Of a stretch of 64,000 nucleotides of DNA, positions 14,409 through 21,997 are shown in pieces. The notes beneath the pieces are model-generated. The model worked only from the letters and a program-made list of their open reading frames with translations. It did no database searches and was not told the DNA's origin. The translations under genes were made by a program, and so were the position numbers. How positions within the stretch are numbered: position 1 is the stretch's first letter; each line of letters opens with the position of its first letter. Source of the DNA: Brevundimonas naejangsanensis DSM 23858 (GTDB lineage: Bacteria; Pseudomonadota; Alphaproteobacteria; Caulobacterales; Caulobacteraceae); the NCBI RefSeq assembly GCF_000421705.1, contig NZ_ATXN01000003.1, positions 67,001 through 131,000 on the forward strand, in the 5' to 3' direction.

Positions 14409-15227
14409 TCAGAGATCGGCTAGAAGGTTTTGGGCGGCGTGCAGGTGCAGCCGCTCCACCATCTCGCCCTCAACGCGGATGACGCCCAGCCCGGCGGCCT
14501 CGGGCGTGGCGAAGGCGGCCACGACCTTGCGCGCCCATTCGATCTCGTCGGGCGAAGGGCCGAACGCTGCGTTCGCCCCCTCGATCTGAGCGGGATGGAT
14601 CAGGCTCTTGCCGTCAAAGCCATACAGTCTTCCCTGAGCGCACTCTGCGGCGAACCCGGCCTCGTCCTTGATGCGGTTGAACACGCCGTCGATGACGTTC
14701 AGGCCGTTGGCGCGGGCGTGGGCCACGACGGCCGCCAGCCAAGGCTTCAGCGGTTCCCGGTCGGGCGACGCGCCCGTCTTCAGATCCTTGGCCAGATCGT
14801 TGACGCCCAGCATCAGGCCGCTCAGCGCGCCGTCCGCTCCGGCGATCTCGCCGAGATCCACCAGGGCGCGCGGCGTCTCGATCATGGCCCACAGGGCGAC
14901 GCCGGGGCGCAGCGCCGCCGACAGGGCGTGGACCATGGCCGCGCTCCCGACCTTTGGCGCGACGATCAGCTCGACGGGGGCGTCACGCAGGGCCTTCAGG
15001 TCGTCGGCGCCCCACGGCGTGTCCAGTCCGTTGATCCGCACGCCGAGGTGCGGGCCGAAGCCGCCTTCCTGCGCCGCCGCGACGGCGGCCGCACGAGCTT
15101 CGGCTTTCATCTCGGGCGCGACGGCGTCCTCCAGGTCCAGCACCGCCACGTCGCAGGGCAGGGTGCAGGCCTTCTCGACCGCCCGCGCATTCGAGGCGGG
15201 CAGGTAGAGGATGCTGCGCGCGCGCAT
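14409..15227 (-). CDS. HpcH/HpaI aldolase / citrate-lyase beta-type CoA ester lyase
   Basis: 272 aa TIM-barrel enzyme of the CitE-like family, which cleaves or forms (S)-citramalyl-CoA, malyl-CoA and similar esters. Visible motifs are SILYLPASNARAVEKA at the N-terminus, VLDLEDAVAP with the acidic metal ligands, ALWAMIETPRAL, and GFDGKSLIHPAQIE near the end. The start at 15227 follows the family N-terminus and gives an ATGA overlap with the upstream short-chain dehydrogenase. The pair is therefore coupled and may act on one CoA-linked intermediate. The exact substrate cannot be told. The stop codon abuts an inverted-repeat element. Confidence 0.88.
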   Translation of the reverse strand: MRARSILYLPASNARAVEKACTLPCDVAVLDLEDAVAPEMKAEARAAAVAAAQEGGFGPHLGVRINGLDTPWGADDLKALRDAPVELIVAPKVGSAAMVHALSAALRPGVALWAMIETPRALVDLGEIAGADGALSGLMLGVNDLAKDLKTGASPDREPLKPWLAAVVAHARANGLNVIDGVFNRIKDEAGFAAECAQGRLYGFDGKSLIHPAQIEGANAAFGPSPDEIEWARKVVAAFATPEAAGLGVIRVEGEMVERLHLHAAQNLLADL

Positions 15228-15904
15228 CAGACCTTGCCCGTCACAGGGATCAGGGCTCCCGTCACCGCCCGCGCCTCGGCCGAGGCGAGGAACAGGATGA
15301 CGGCGGCCAGATCGGCGGGCGCGACCCACTTCGACGGATCGGCGTCGGGCATGTCGGCGCGGTTGGCCGCCGTGTCGATGATGGAGGGCAGGACGGCGTT
15401 GACCGTCACCGAGGTCGACTTCAGCTCCTCGGCCAGGGCCTCGGTCAGGCGGTGAACCCCGGCCTTGGAGGCGGCGTAGGCGCCCATGCCGTGCCCGGCC
15501 TTGATCGCGCCATTGGCGCCGATGTTGACGATGCGGCCTTCGTCTGAGGCCTTCAGATAGGGCAGGGCGGCGCGGCTGGCGTTCAGCGTCGTCCTGACAT
15601 TGAGGGCGTACATTTTGTCGAATTCATCGCCATCGCCTTCGACCGGGCTCCAGACGAAGCCGCCGGCGATGTTCAGCAGGGCGTCAAGACGGCCGTGATG
15701 GGCGGTGACCGCCTCGATGGCGGCTTTCGCCTGCGTGGGGTCGGTCAGGTCGATGCCGTTAATCTCGAACACATCGGGGCTCGGCGCGCGGGGCGGGGTG
15801 CGGCCGATGACGGCGACCGACAGGCCGCGCGCCTGCGCCGCCTCGACGACCGCCCGGCCAAGGGCGCCGTATCCGCCGGTGATCGCCACGACTCTCTGGC
15901 TCAT
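15227..15904 (-). CDS. Short-chain dehydrogenase/reductase
   Basis: 225 aa classical SDR. The Rossmann motif is slightly off consensus (ITGGYGALGRAV), followed by LLNIAGGFVW in the NNAG position. The catalytic region reads IVNIGANGAIKAGHGMGAYAASKAG, with the YxxxK pair intact but Ala or Asn where the active-site Ser is usual. The C-terminal SxEARAVTGALIPVTG matches SDRs that bind NAD(P). The start at 15904 has AGGAAGC before it. It overlaps the CoA-lyase gene by ATGA, so a role in the same pathway is likely. Substrate unknown. Confidence 0.87.
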   Translation of the reverse strand: MSQRVVAITGGYGALGRAVVEAAQARGLSVAVIGRTPPRAPSPDVFEINGIDLTDPTQAKAAIEAVTAHHGRLDALLNIAGGFVWSPVEGDGDEFDKMYALNVRTTLNASRAALPYLKASDEGRIVNIGANGAIKAGHGMGAYAASKAGVHRLTEALAEELKSTSVTVNAVLPSIIDTAANRADMPDADPSKWVAPADLAAVILFLASAEARAVTGALIPVTGKV

Positions 15905-15967
15905 GCTTCCTGCTCCTGTCGGTTCGTCGCGGACCATAGCGGGGCACGCGGCGTGATCAATCGGAGA

Positions 15968-16861
15968 TCAGGCGCCCCACAGCCGCGCGGCGCCGCGCAC
16001 GCCCGAGGAGTCGCCCCACTTCGCCGGGACGATCCGCCCGTCCCAATGGTCGGAGAAGACATGGCGCGCCACGACCTGCGGCAGGCGGTCGTAAAGCTCG
16101 TCCACGTTCGACATTCCGCCGCCCAGCACAAAGACCTCCGGGTCGGCCAGGTTGACGACCATCGCCAGCGCGCGCCCCAGCCGGCCGATGTAGCGATTCA
16201 GCGCGGCCACCGCCTGCACATCGCCAGCGCGTGCGACGTCCACGATGGCCTGCGCCGTCCGCGCCCGACCGGTCGCGGCTTCATGATCGCGCTGGAAGCC
16301 GGTGCCGGACACCCAGGTCTCGAGACAGCCATGCAGGCCGCACCAGCAGGCGGGGCCGGGCGCCTCGTCCGCCGAGGGCCAGGGCAGGGAGATGTGGCCG
16401 ATCTCGGCGGCGACGCCCTGCGCGCCCTCGACGAGCTTGCCGTCGATGACCAGTCCGCCGCCGCAGCCGGTGCCCAGGATGACGCCGAACAGGCTGGCGG
16501 CGCCCACACCCGCGCCGTCGGCGGATTCTGACAGGGCCAGGCAGTTGGCGTCGTTCGCCAGCCGCACCGGGCGGCCCAGCGTGGCCTCCAGATCATCGCC
16601 GAAGCAGCGGCCGTTCAGATATATTGAGTTGGCGTTGCGGATCAGGCCGGTGCGCGGTGAGAGCGAGCCGGGAATGGCCAGTCCGACCGAATGCGCCGGG
16701 CCTGCTTCGGCCTCGACCCGCGCGATCAGGTCGGCGACGAGGCTGATCGCGGCGTCATAGGTTCCGGGGTTCGGCTCGCGTATGCGCGCGATGAAGGCGC
16801 CGGATGCATCCAGCGCCGCCGCCTCGATCTTGGTGCCGCCGAAGTCAATTCCTATACGCAT
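15968..16861 (-). CDS. ROK-family sugar kinase (fructokinase-like)
   Basis: 297 aa cytoplasmic ATP-dependent sugar kinase. The phosphate-binding motif FGGTKIEAAAL opens the protein. The catalytic segment RLANDANCLALSE and the ROK signature with zinc-binding CWCGLHGCLE (after EIGHISLPWP) follow. GTGCGGGLVIDGKLVEGAQG is also typical. Members with this pattern include Mak fructokinase and N-acetylglucosamine or mannose kinases, and motif reading alone does not separate them. It lies 12 bp downstream of the free-methionine-sulfoxide reductase gene on the same strand, so they may share a transcript. Confidence 0.9.
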   Translation of the reverse strand: MRIGIDFGGTKIEAAALDASGAFIARIREPNPGTYDAAISLVADLIARVEAEAGPAHSVGLAIPGSLSPRTGLIRNANSIYLNGRCFGDDLEATLGRPVRLANDANCLALSESADGAGVGAASLFGVILGTGCGGGLVIDGKLVEGAQGVAAEIGHISLPWPSADEAPGPACWCGLHGCLETWVSGTGFQRDHEAATGRARTAQAIVDVARAGDVQAVAALNRYIGRLGRALAMVVNLADPEVFVLGGGMSNVDELYDRLPQVVARHVFSDHWDGRIVPAKWGDSSGVRGAARLWGA

Positions 16862-16873
16862 GGTTTTGAGGTC

Positions 16874-17371
16874 TCACCCCGCGCCGAACACCTTGGCCAT
16901 CAGCCGTTCCAACGCCGCCGCATCCACGGCGTCGAAGGCGGCTGTCTCCGTGGCGTCCACGTCGAGCACGGCGATCAGGTCGCCTGCCGCGTCCAGCACC
17001 GGAACCACGATCTCGCTGGCCGAACGGCTGTCGCAGGCGATATGGCCGGGGAAGGCGTGGACGTCCTCGACCACCTGCGTCTCGCGCGTCTTCGCCGCCG
17101 CGCCGCAGACGCCGCGCCCGAACGGGATGCGCAGGCAGCCCAGCGTGCCCTGATAGGGCCCGACCACCAGCTCATCGCCCTTGGCCGCATCAACGACGTA
17201 GAAGCCGGTCCAGAAGAAGGCGGGGAAGGCGTCAGCCAACATCGAGGCTACCGTGGCCATGCGCGCCGTCAGGTTGGGCTCGCCCTCCAGCACGGCCAGA
17301 ATCTCGGCCTCGACCTCGGCATAGCATTCGGCCTTGTCGGCGGGGCGGTCGTCACGGGCGACGTAGGACAT
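16874..17371 (-). CDS. msrC: GAF-domain free methionine-(R)-sulfoxide reductase
   Basis: 165 aa single GAF domain matching fRMsr (YebR/MsrC), which reduces free Met-R-SO in the cytoplasm. The three family cysteines are present: Cys79 (TLGCLRI), Cys89 (GRGVCG) and Cys113 (GHIACDS), equivalent to Cys84, Cys94 and Cys118 of the E. coli enzyme. The surrounding blocks ASEIVVPVLD and DLIAVLDVDA are also conserved. It is likely the first gene of a pair with the ROK kinase. The call rests on strong motif identity. Confidence 0.93.
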   Translation of the reverse strand: MSYVARDDRPADKAECYAEVEAEILAVLEGEPNLTARMATVASMLADAFPAFFWTGFYVVDAAKGDELVVGPYQGTLGCLRIPFGRGVCGAAAKTRETQVVEDVHAFPGHIACDSRSASEIVVPVLDAAGDLIAVLDVDATETAAFDAVDAAALERLMAKVFGAG

Positions 17372-17471
17372 GAAGCGGGCTCAGCGAAATCGGGACAGGT
17401 TTAACGCGCCGCGATAGAGCCGCAGCGTGTCGGCAACATAGTCCTTTGCCGCCGGATCGAAAGGTGGGGCG

Positions 17472-17609
17472 TCAGTCTTCTGGCGGGCCGTCGGGTTCGC
17501 CGTCCTGATTCTTGTCCGCAGCACGCCGGGGGCCGGTGATGGCGCGATCCAGCCCGGTCAGAAGAACCGCCAGCATCAGGACGCCGAAGAAGAAAAGGCC
17601 AAGGTTCAT
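17472..17609 (-). CDS. Possible 45-aa single-pass membrane microprotein
   Basis: A short frame, MNLGLFFFGVLMLAVLLTGL followed by a polar tail DRAITGPRRAADKNQDGEPD and a stop. The N-terminal 20 residues form one good membrane helix, and the tail is charged. No clear ribosome-binding site precedes it, and no homologue comes to mind. It sits alone between the DsbA-like gene and msrC, in a spacer of about 370 bp that otherwise holds nothing I can identify. Coding status is uncertain. Confidence 0.35.
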   Translation of the reverse strand: MNLGLFFFGVLMLAVLLTGLDRAITGPRRAADKNQDGEPDGPPED

Positions 17610-17743
17610 GTCGTTCAGAACGATTCTTGGTTTGCCGAGGTTCCCCTGAACGCGGCGGAGGGGAAGCGGGATCGGCGAGGCGCACAGCGTCTTCCGCGCC
17701 GCGCCGAAAGCCGAGCCTCTTTATGAAGCGTTCGCCTGCTGAA

Positions 17744-18382
17744 TCAGCGCAGGGGCTGACCGGAGCGAATGCGGGCGATCACGGCCTCCAGCTGGGCCTG
17801 TGGCATTCCGCCGGGGATCAGATTGCCGTTGATGACGAAGGCCGGCGTGCCGTTGAGGGCGAGGGCGGCGGCCTCTCGGCTGTTGAGCAGCAGGACGGCG
17901 TCGATTTCCTCGCGATGGGCCGCCAGGTCGCGATCCAGCTGTTCCATGTCGACGCCGGCTTCGGTCGCCAGTTGACGCGCCTTCTGATTGGTCTGGATGC
18001 GATCCGGCGCGCTCATGAAGGCGTTATGCACCGCGTGGTATTTGTCCTGATAGCCGGCGGCCAGGGCGATGCGCGCCAGGTTCTCGGACACGGCGCCGAA
18101 GATGGGCCATTCCTTGTACAGCACCCGCACCTTCGGATCGGCTTCCATCAGGCCGTTGAGCTCCGGGATCATCATTTTGCAGTAAGGGCAGTTGTAATCC
18201 ATGAAGCCGATGATGGTGATGTCGGCCTGTTCGGCGCCGATGAAGGGCGTCGCCGGATTCTTCAGCAGGTCGCTGAAGCCGACCTCTGCGATCATGGGCA
18301 TGTCCTGCGCGGCGTCGGCCGGACCGCAGGCCGCCAGGCTCATCGTTGCGGCCAGCATCAGGGCGAGCGCGGGCTTGTTCAT
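17744..18382 (-). CDS. DsbA-family thioredoxin-fold lipoprotein (Com1/ScsC-like)
   Basis: 212 aa envelope protein with a lipobox (MSLAACG), so probably membrane-anchored through the Cys. The thioredoxin fold carries CPYC in IGFMDYNCPYCKMM and the cis-Pro motif GTPAFVINGN near the end. This is the arrangement of Com1-like DsbA proteins and of ScsC, which isomerises disulfides and is kept reduced by a DsbD/ScsB partner. A DsbD and a TlpA-like gene lie directly upstream. The start at 18382 begins the signal peptide; earlier in-frame residues are not signal-like. A CTTAAG-N5-CTTAAG box lies about 95 bp upstream, matching the one at the dsbD promoter. Confidence 0.88.
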   Translation of the reverse strand: MNKPALALMLAATMSLAACGPADAAQDMPMIAEVGFSDLLKNPATPFIGAEQADITIIGFMDYNCPYCKMMIPELNGLMEADPKVRVLYKEWPIFGAVSENLARIALAAGYQDKYHAVHNAFMSAPDRIQTNQKARQLATEAGVDMEQLDRDLAAHREEIDAVLLLNSREAAALALNGTPAFVINGNLIPGGMPQAQLEAVIARIRSGQPLR

Positions 18383-18475
18383 GATCAGACTTCTCCGGGT
18401 GTTATGACGGCCATCTACGGCCATGATCTCGGCGAGGCGCGCGCCTCAAAGGTGTGAGCTTCGTCCACGCCCGGT

Positions 18476-18492
18476 CTTAAGTCAGGCTTAAG
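18476..18492. promoter_or_regulatory. Direct-repeat response-regulator box at the dsbA-like promoter
   Basis: CTTAAG-TCAGG-CTTAAG: two identical 6-mers with a 5-bp spacer, identical over all 17 bases to the box at 21304-21320. The layout matches PmrA/QseB-type OmpR-family operators. Confidence 0.75.
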
Positions 18493-18519
18493 ACGCAGAC
18501 GGGTCGGGGATTTTCCGTT

Positions 18520-19314
18520 TCAGTCCAGCCGCGCGATTTCGGCGGCGATACGCTCAGGCCCGATTTCGCCCAGATGCGCCTTGGCCAGCCGCCCGTCGCT
18601 TCCAAGGAAGAAGGTGATGGGCAGACCGACCGTGCCGTAGTGGCGCGGCAGGTCCATGTGCGGGTCAAGCAGGACGTGCTCCAGCGTCAGGCCCTCGCGC
18701 GCCAGATAGGTCCGTAAGGTTGCTTCGCCCTCGCCCTGATTGACGAACAGGAAGCGCACGTCGGGATTGGCCTTCTGGGCTGCAGCCAGGGCGGGCATCT
18801 CGCGGCGGCAGGGCGGGCACCAGCTGGCCCAGACGTTGATCACGGTCGGGCGATCGGACGGCGCTGCCATGTCGAGGGGAGCGCCGTCCAGCTGCGCCAG
18901 GGTGATCTCTGCCGGGGGCAGGGGCTCGGTCGCGGACGCCAGCTGATGCGCTGCGATCCAGGCCAGGGCGCTGGCGGCGACGGGCGCCAGAGCCCAGGCG
19001 CGTTCCTTGGCGGTTTTGAGCAGCGCCGCCGTCGCCAGCGCGACGACCGGGATGACCCAGAGCCAGGCGAACCCGCCCTGCCAGACGGCGACGGCGCGCA
19101 ACGGGTCAGCCTGAAAGTGCGGCCAGTTGGCGACGACATAGGCCAGACGGGCGACCAGAACGCCGCCGAAGACGACGAAGGTGCTCCACGCGTTGAAGCG
19201 GATGCTCACCCGGCTGGCCAGAAAGCCCGAGCCGACGACGAAGACGAAGATGCCGATGATGATGGAAAGTCGCTCGCCGGACAGGACGAGGGGGCCAAGC
19301 TCAAGCGCGTTCAT
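18520..19314 (-). CDS. TlpA-family thiol-disulfide oxidoreductase with N-terminal membrane domain
   Basis: 264 aa. The first ~135 residues hold about four membrane segments (ERLSIIIGIFVFVVGSGFLA, WSTFVVFGGVLVARLAYVVA, WLWVIPVVALATAALL, ALAPVAASALAWIAAH). A periplasmic thioredoxin-like domain follows, with WASWCPPCRREMPAL and the cis-Pro element VGLPITFFLG. It is likely a membrane-tethered reductase passing electrons from DsbD to substrates, analogous in position to ScsD. Its ATG at 19314 overlaps the dsbD stop by ATGA, so the two are co-translated. Fusion of a multi-pass domain to TlpA makes it longer than ScsD-type proteins. Confidence 0.88.
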   Translation of the reverse strand: MNALELGPLVLSGERLSIIIGIFVFVVGSGFLASRVSIRFNAWSTFVVFGGVLVARLAYVVANWPHFQADPLRAVAVWQGGFAWLWVIPVVALATAALLKTAKERAWALAPVAASALAWIAAHQLASATEPLPPAEITLAQLDGAPLDMAAPSDRPTVINVWASWCPPCRREMPALAAAQKANPDVRFLFVNQGEGEATLRTYLAREGLTLEHVLLDPHMDLPRHYGTVGLPITFFLGSDGRLAKAHLGEIGPERIAAEIARLD

Positions 19315-21281
19315 CGGGCGGTCTGTGCGCTGTCGAGCGAGGCCAGCACCTTGCTCACAGTGGTCTTGCCGACCAGGCGGGTGGACGCAGGCTCCTGTGA
19401 TGCGGCGGACAGGAAGATCAGCGTCGGCGGGCCGACCACGCCGTAGGTCTCCATCAGCTGACGGGTTTCCGGCGTGTTGTTCGTCACATCGACCTTGATC
19501 AGATCGGCGTTCTGCAGGGCGGCGACGACCCGGCCGTCGGCGAAGACTTCCCGGTCCATCTGCCGACAGATGACGCACCAGTCGGCGGTGAAATAGATCA
19601 TCGTCGGGCGTGAGCGGGCGGCTGCGGCGCCGATGGCGCGCTCCAGCCCGGCGGGGTCAACGACCACGGCGGCGGGGACAGGCGCTGCGCCCGGCCCGGC
19701 GACGCCGGGCGCCGAGCGGGACGCGAGCGGGGCCAGCGGGCGCCAGGGATCGGCGGCGCCCATGCCCAGGCCGATCAGAAGCATGATCCCCCAGGCGGCG
19801 ACGGCCAGTCCGGCGGCGCGGGCGAGGCCGGCCGGACGGCTGGCCGCGGGGCCGCTGAACAGGCCGAGGACGGCGGCTGCGGCCAGAGCCAGCATCGCGC
19901 CCAGCGCCAGCACGACGGTCGGCGGCAGGATGCGGCTCGCCAGCCACCAGGCCATGCCCAGGAAGACGAAGCCGAACAAAGTCTTCACCCGATCCATCCA
20001 CGCCCCGGCCTTGGGCAGGAAGCGGGCGCCGGCCGTGCCGAAGACGATCAGGGGCACGCCCTTGCCCAGCCCCAGGGCGAACAGAGCCGCCGCGCCGAGG
20101 CCGACATCGCCGGTCTGGGCGATGTAGAGAAGGGCGCCCGCCAGCGGCGCGGTCACGCATGGGCCGACGATCAGGGCCGAGGCGAAGCCCAGCCCGGCGG
20201 CCGAGCCGAGGGAGCGCCGCCCGGTCCCGTTGTCCCGCGAAAGACGGCTGGTCCAGGCGGACGGCAACTGCAGTTCGAAGCCGCCGAACATGGAGGCGGC
20301 CAGCACCAGGAAGATGATCGACAGGGCGCCGACGGCCCACACGGACTGAAGCGCCATCTGCAGGTTCTGACCCGACCAGGCGGCGGCCACGCCCAGCAGG
20401 CCGAAGGCCGTGGCCAGTCCCAGGACATAGGCCGTGGAAAGCACCAGCCCGCGTCGGGTCCCGCGTCCATCGACGCCCCTTCCGATGACTCCGGCCAGGA
20501 TCGGATACATGGGGAAGACGCAAGGGGTGAAGGCCAGCAGCACGCCGAACCCGAAGAAGGCCAGAAGGACCCAGGCGAAGCCCCCCTGATCCGCCAGCCG
20601 GTCGACGAAGCCTGCGTTCTGGTCCAGTCGAACGGCGGGGGGGATCGACGAAGCGTCGGAAGCTGGGGCGGCTGCATCCGTGGCGTCGACGGCTTCAGAT
20701 TCAGGCAGGGCTTCAGGCTCAGGCGCCGGTTGAGGTTCAGGCGCTGACAGGGTTTCAGATGCTGACAGGCTTTCAGGCGCGGGCGGCGCCTTCAGGGTCG
20801 GCGCGGCGGCGGCTAGCGCGGCACGGGGCAGGGCTGGAACCGCGACGGTCCGCGTGGTCGGCGGATAGCAGATCGAGTCTTCCTTGCACCCTTGATAGGT
20901 GATGTTGATCGACGCGGGCGCTCCTGCGCGCTCCAGCGTCGCCGCCGACAGGCGCGCCTGTCCGGCTGTGCGCCAGATGTCGACCACGCCGAAGCCGGGG
21001 TCGTCCTTCTTCTCGCCGGGCTGCAGTTGCAGGCTGAGGGTGTCCTCGCCGCCCGGCGCCGCTGCGACAGTGTGGTCGCGATACAGGTAATGCCCCGGCG
21101 CTATGGTCCAGCGGAAGGTCAGGTCGCCGTTGGTCTCTCGCGCGACCTTGAGCGTGAAGGCCTGGTCCGGAGACAGGAAGGACTGGTCCAGCGCCGGGAA
21201 GGACTGGGCGCGGCCGACGGCGGGGACGGCCAGCATCAGGGCGAACAGGATCGCCAGAAGGCGCCAGGAAATGATCTTCAT
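19311..21281 (-). CDS. dsbD: Protein-disulfide reductase DsbD
   Basis: 656 aa with all three DsbD modules. After the signal peptide, the periplasmic alpha domain shows the Cys pair in TYQGCKEDSICYPP. A Pro/Glu/Ala-rich linker (about residues 165-215) leads to an eight-helix membrane domain with redox cysteines in LLAFTPCVFPMYPIL and VGPCVTAPLAG. The C-terminal thioredoxin domain has FTADWCVICRQMD. It carries electrons from cytoplasmic thioredoxin to periplasmic partners, here most likely the TlpA-like and DsbA-like products of the same locus. The start at 21281 gives a proper signal peptide. It is divergent from the response-regulator gene 62 bp away, with a CTTAAG box between. Confidence 0.95.
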   Translation of the reverse strand: MKIISWRLLAILFALMLAVPAVGRAQSFPALDQSFLSPDQAFTLKVARETNGDLTFRWTIAPGHYLYRDHTVAAAPGGEDTLSLQLQPGEKKDDPGFGVVDIWRTAGQARLSAATLERAGAPASINITYQGCKEDSICYPPTTRTVAVPALPRAALAAAAPTLKAPPAPESLSASETLSAPEPQPAPEPEALPESEAVDATDAAAPASDASSIPPAVRLDQNAGFVDRLADQGGFAWVLLAFFGFGVLLAFTPCVFPMYPILAGVIGRGVDGRGTRRGLVLSTAYVLGLATAFGLLGVAAAWSGQNLQMALQSVWAVGALSIIFLVLAASMFGGFELQLPSAWTSRLSRDNGTGRRSLGSAAGLGFASALIVGPCVTAPLAGALLYIAQTGDVGLGAAALFALGLGKGVPLIVFGTAGARFLPKAGAWMDRVKTLFGFVFLGMAWWLASRILPPTVVLALGAMLALAAAAVLGLFSGPAASRPAGLARAAGLAVAAWGIMLLIGLGMGAADPWRPLAPLASRSAPGVAGPGAAPVPAAVVVDPAGLERAIGAAAARSRPTMIYFTADWCVICRQMDREVFADGRVVAALQNADLIKVDVTNNTPETRQLMETYGVVGPPTLIFLSAASQEPASTRLVGKTTVSKVLASLDSAQTAR

Positions 21282-21303
21282 GCTTCCGGGGTCGGCGTAA
21301 GAG

Positions 21304-21320
21304 CTTAAGTCAGGCTTAAG
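21304..21320. promoter_or_regulatory. Direct-repeat response-regulator box between dsbD and the two-component genes
   Basis: CTTAAG-TCAGG-CTTAAG, placed in the 62-bp divergent spacer 24 bp before the regulator's ATG. It is identical to the box at 18476-18492, which suggests one regulator controls both promoters and itself. Confidence 0.78.
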
Positions 21321-21343
21321 CCGGGCGGCGGAAGGCATAAGGC

Positions 21344-21997
21344 ATGAGACTGCTCATTGTGGAAGATGATCCGGTGCTTTCGGACGGCCTTCAGGTCGGC
21401 CTGACGGCGTGCGGCTGGACGGTCGAGGCCATGACCCGCCTCGAGGACGCCCTGGCCGCCCTTGAAAGCTCGGCGTTCGACGCCGTCGTCCTGGACCTCA
21501 ATCTGCCCGATGGCGACGGCCTTCAGGTGCTGCGTTTCGTGCGGGAGCGCGACATGGACGTCGGGGTGGTCATTCTGTCGGCGCGCGACGAAAGCCGGGA
21601 CCGGATCGGCGGTCTGGACGCGGGCGCCGACGATTATGTTGGCAAGCCGTTCGATCTTGATGAACTGGCGGCGCGGCTGCGGGCGGTGCGGCGTCGGCTG
21701 CTCGGGCGGTCTCGCCCGGCCCTGACGCATAAGGACATTACTCTGGACCCGAAGGCGCGGCTGGCCTGGCGCGGCGAACAGGATCTGCCGCTGTCGCGCC
21801 GCGAGTTCGCCATCCTGGAGGCCCTGATGGAGCGGCCGTCGGCCGTGCAATCGCGCAATCAGCTGGAGGAGCGTCTCTATGGCTGGCAGGAGGAGATCGG
21901 CTCCAACGCGGTCGAGGTTCACGTCCACCACCTGCGCGCCAAGCTGGGTTCCGCCTTCATCCGCACGGTGCGCGGCGTGGGATATACCCTGCAATGA
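21344..21997 (+). CDS. OmpR-family response regulator (QseB/PmrA-like)
   Basis: 217 aa with an N-terminal receiver and a C-terminal winged helix. The acidic pocket is VEDDP, the phosphoacceptor is Asp51 (VVLDLNLPDGDG), and the conserved Lys is in DDYVGKPFDLDE. The DNA-binding half ends in NAVEVHVHHLRAKL and FIRTVRGVGYTL, the QseB/PmrA/TctD pattern. The stop overlaps the kinase start by ATGA. CTTAAG-N5-CTTAAG direct repeats at its own promoter and at the dsbA-like promoter match the operator geometry known for PmrA/QseB, so control of the thiol-redox genes is a strong inference. Confidence 0.92.
   Translation: MRLLIVEDDPVLSDGLQVGLTACGWTVEAMTRLEDALAALESSAFDAVVLDLNLPDGDGLQVLRFVRERDMDVGVVILSARDESRDRIGGLDAGADDYVGKPFDLDELAARLRAVRRRLLGRSRPALTHKDITLDPKARLAWRGEQDLPLSRREFAILEALMERPSAVQSRNQLEERLYGWQEEIGSNAVEVHVHHLRAKLGSAFIRTVRGVGYTLQ

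Noticed and set aside
17401-17685. 94-codon minus-strand frame downstream of the DsbA-like gene
   Set aside because: Arg/Pro-rich with no start-site signal; a smaller frame in the same place (17472-17609) is more protein-like.
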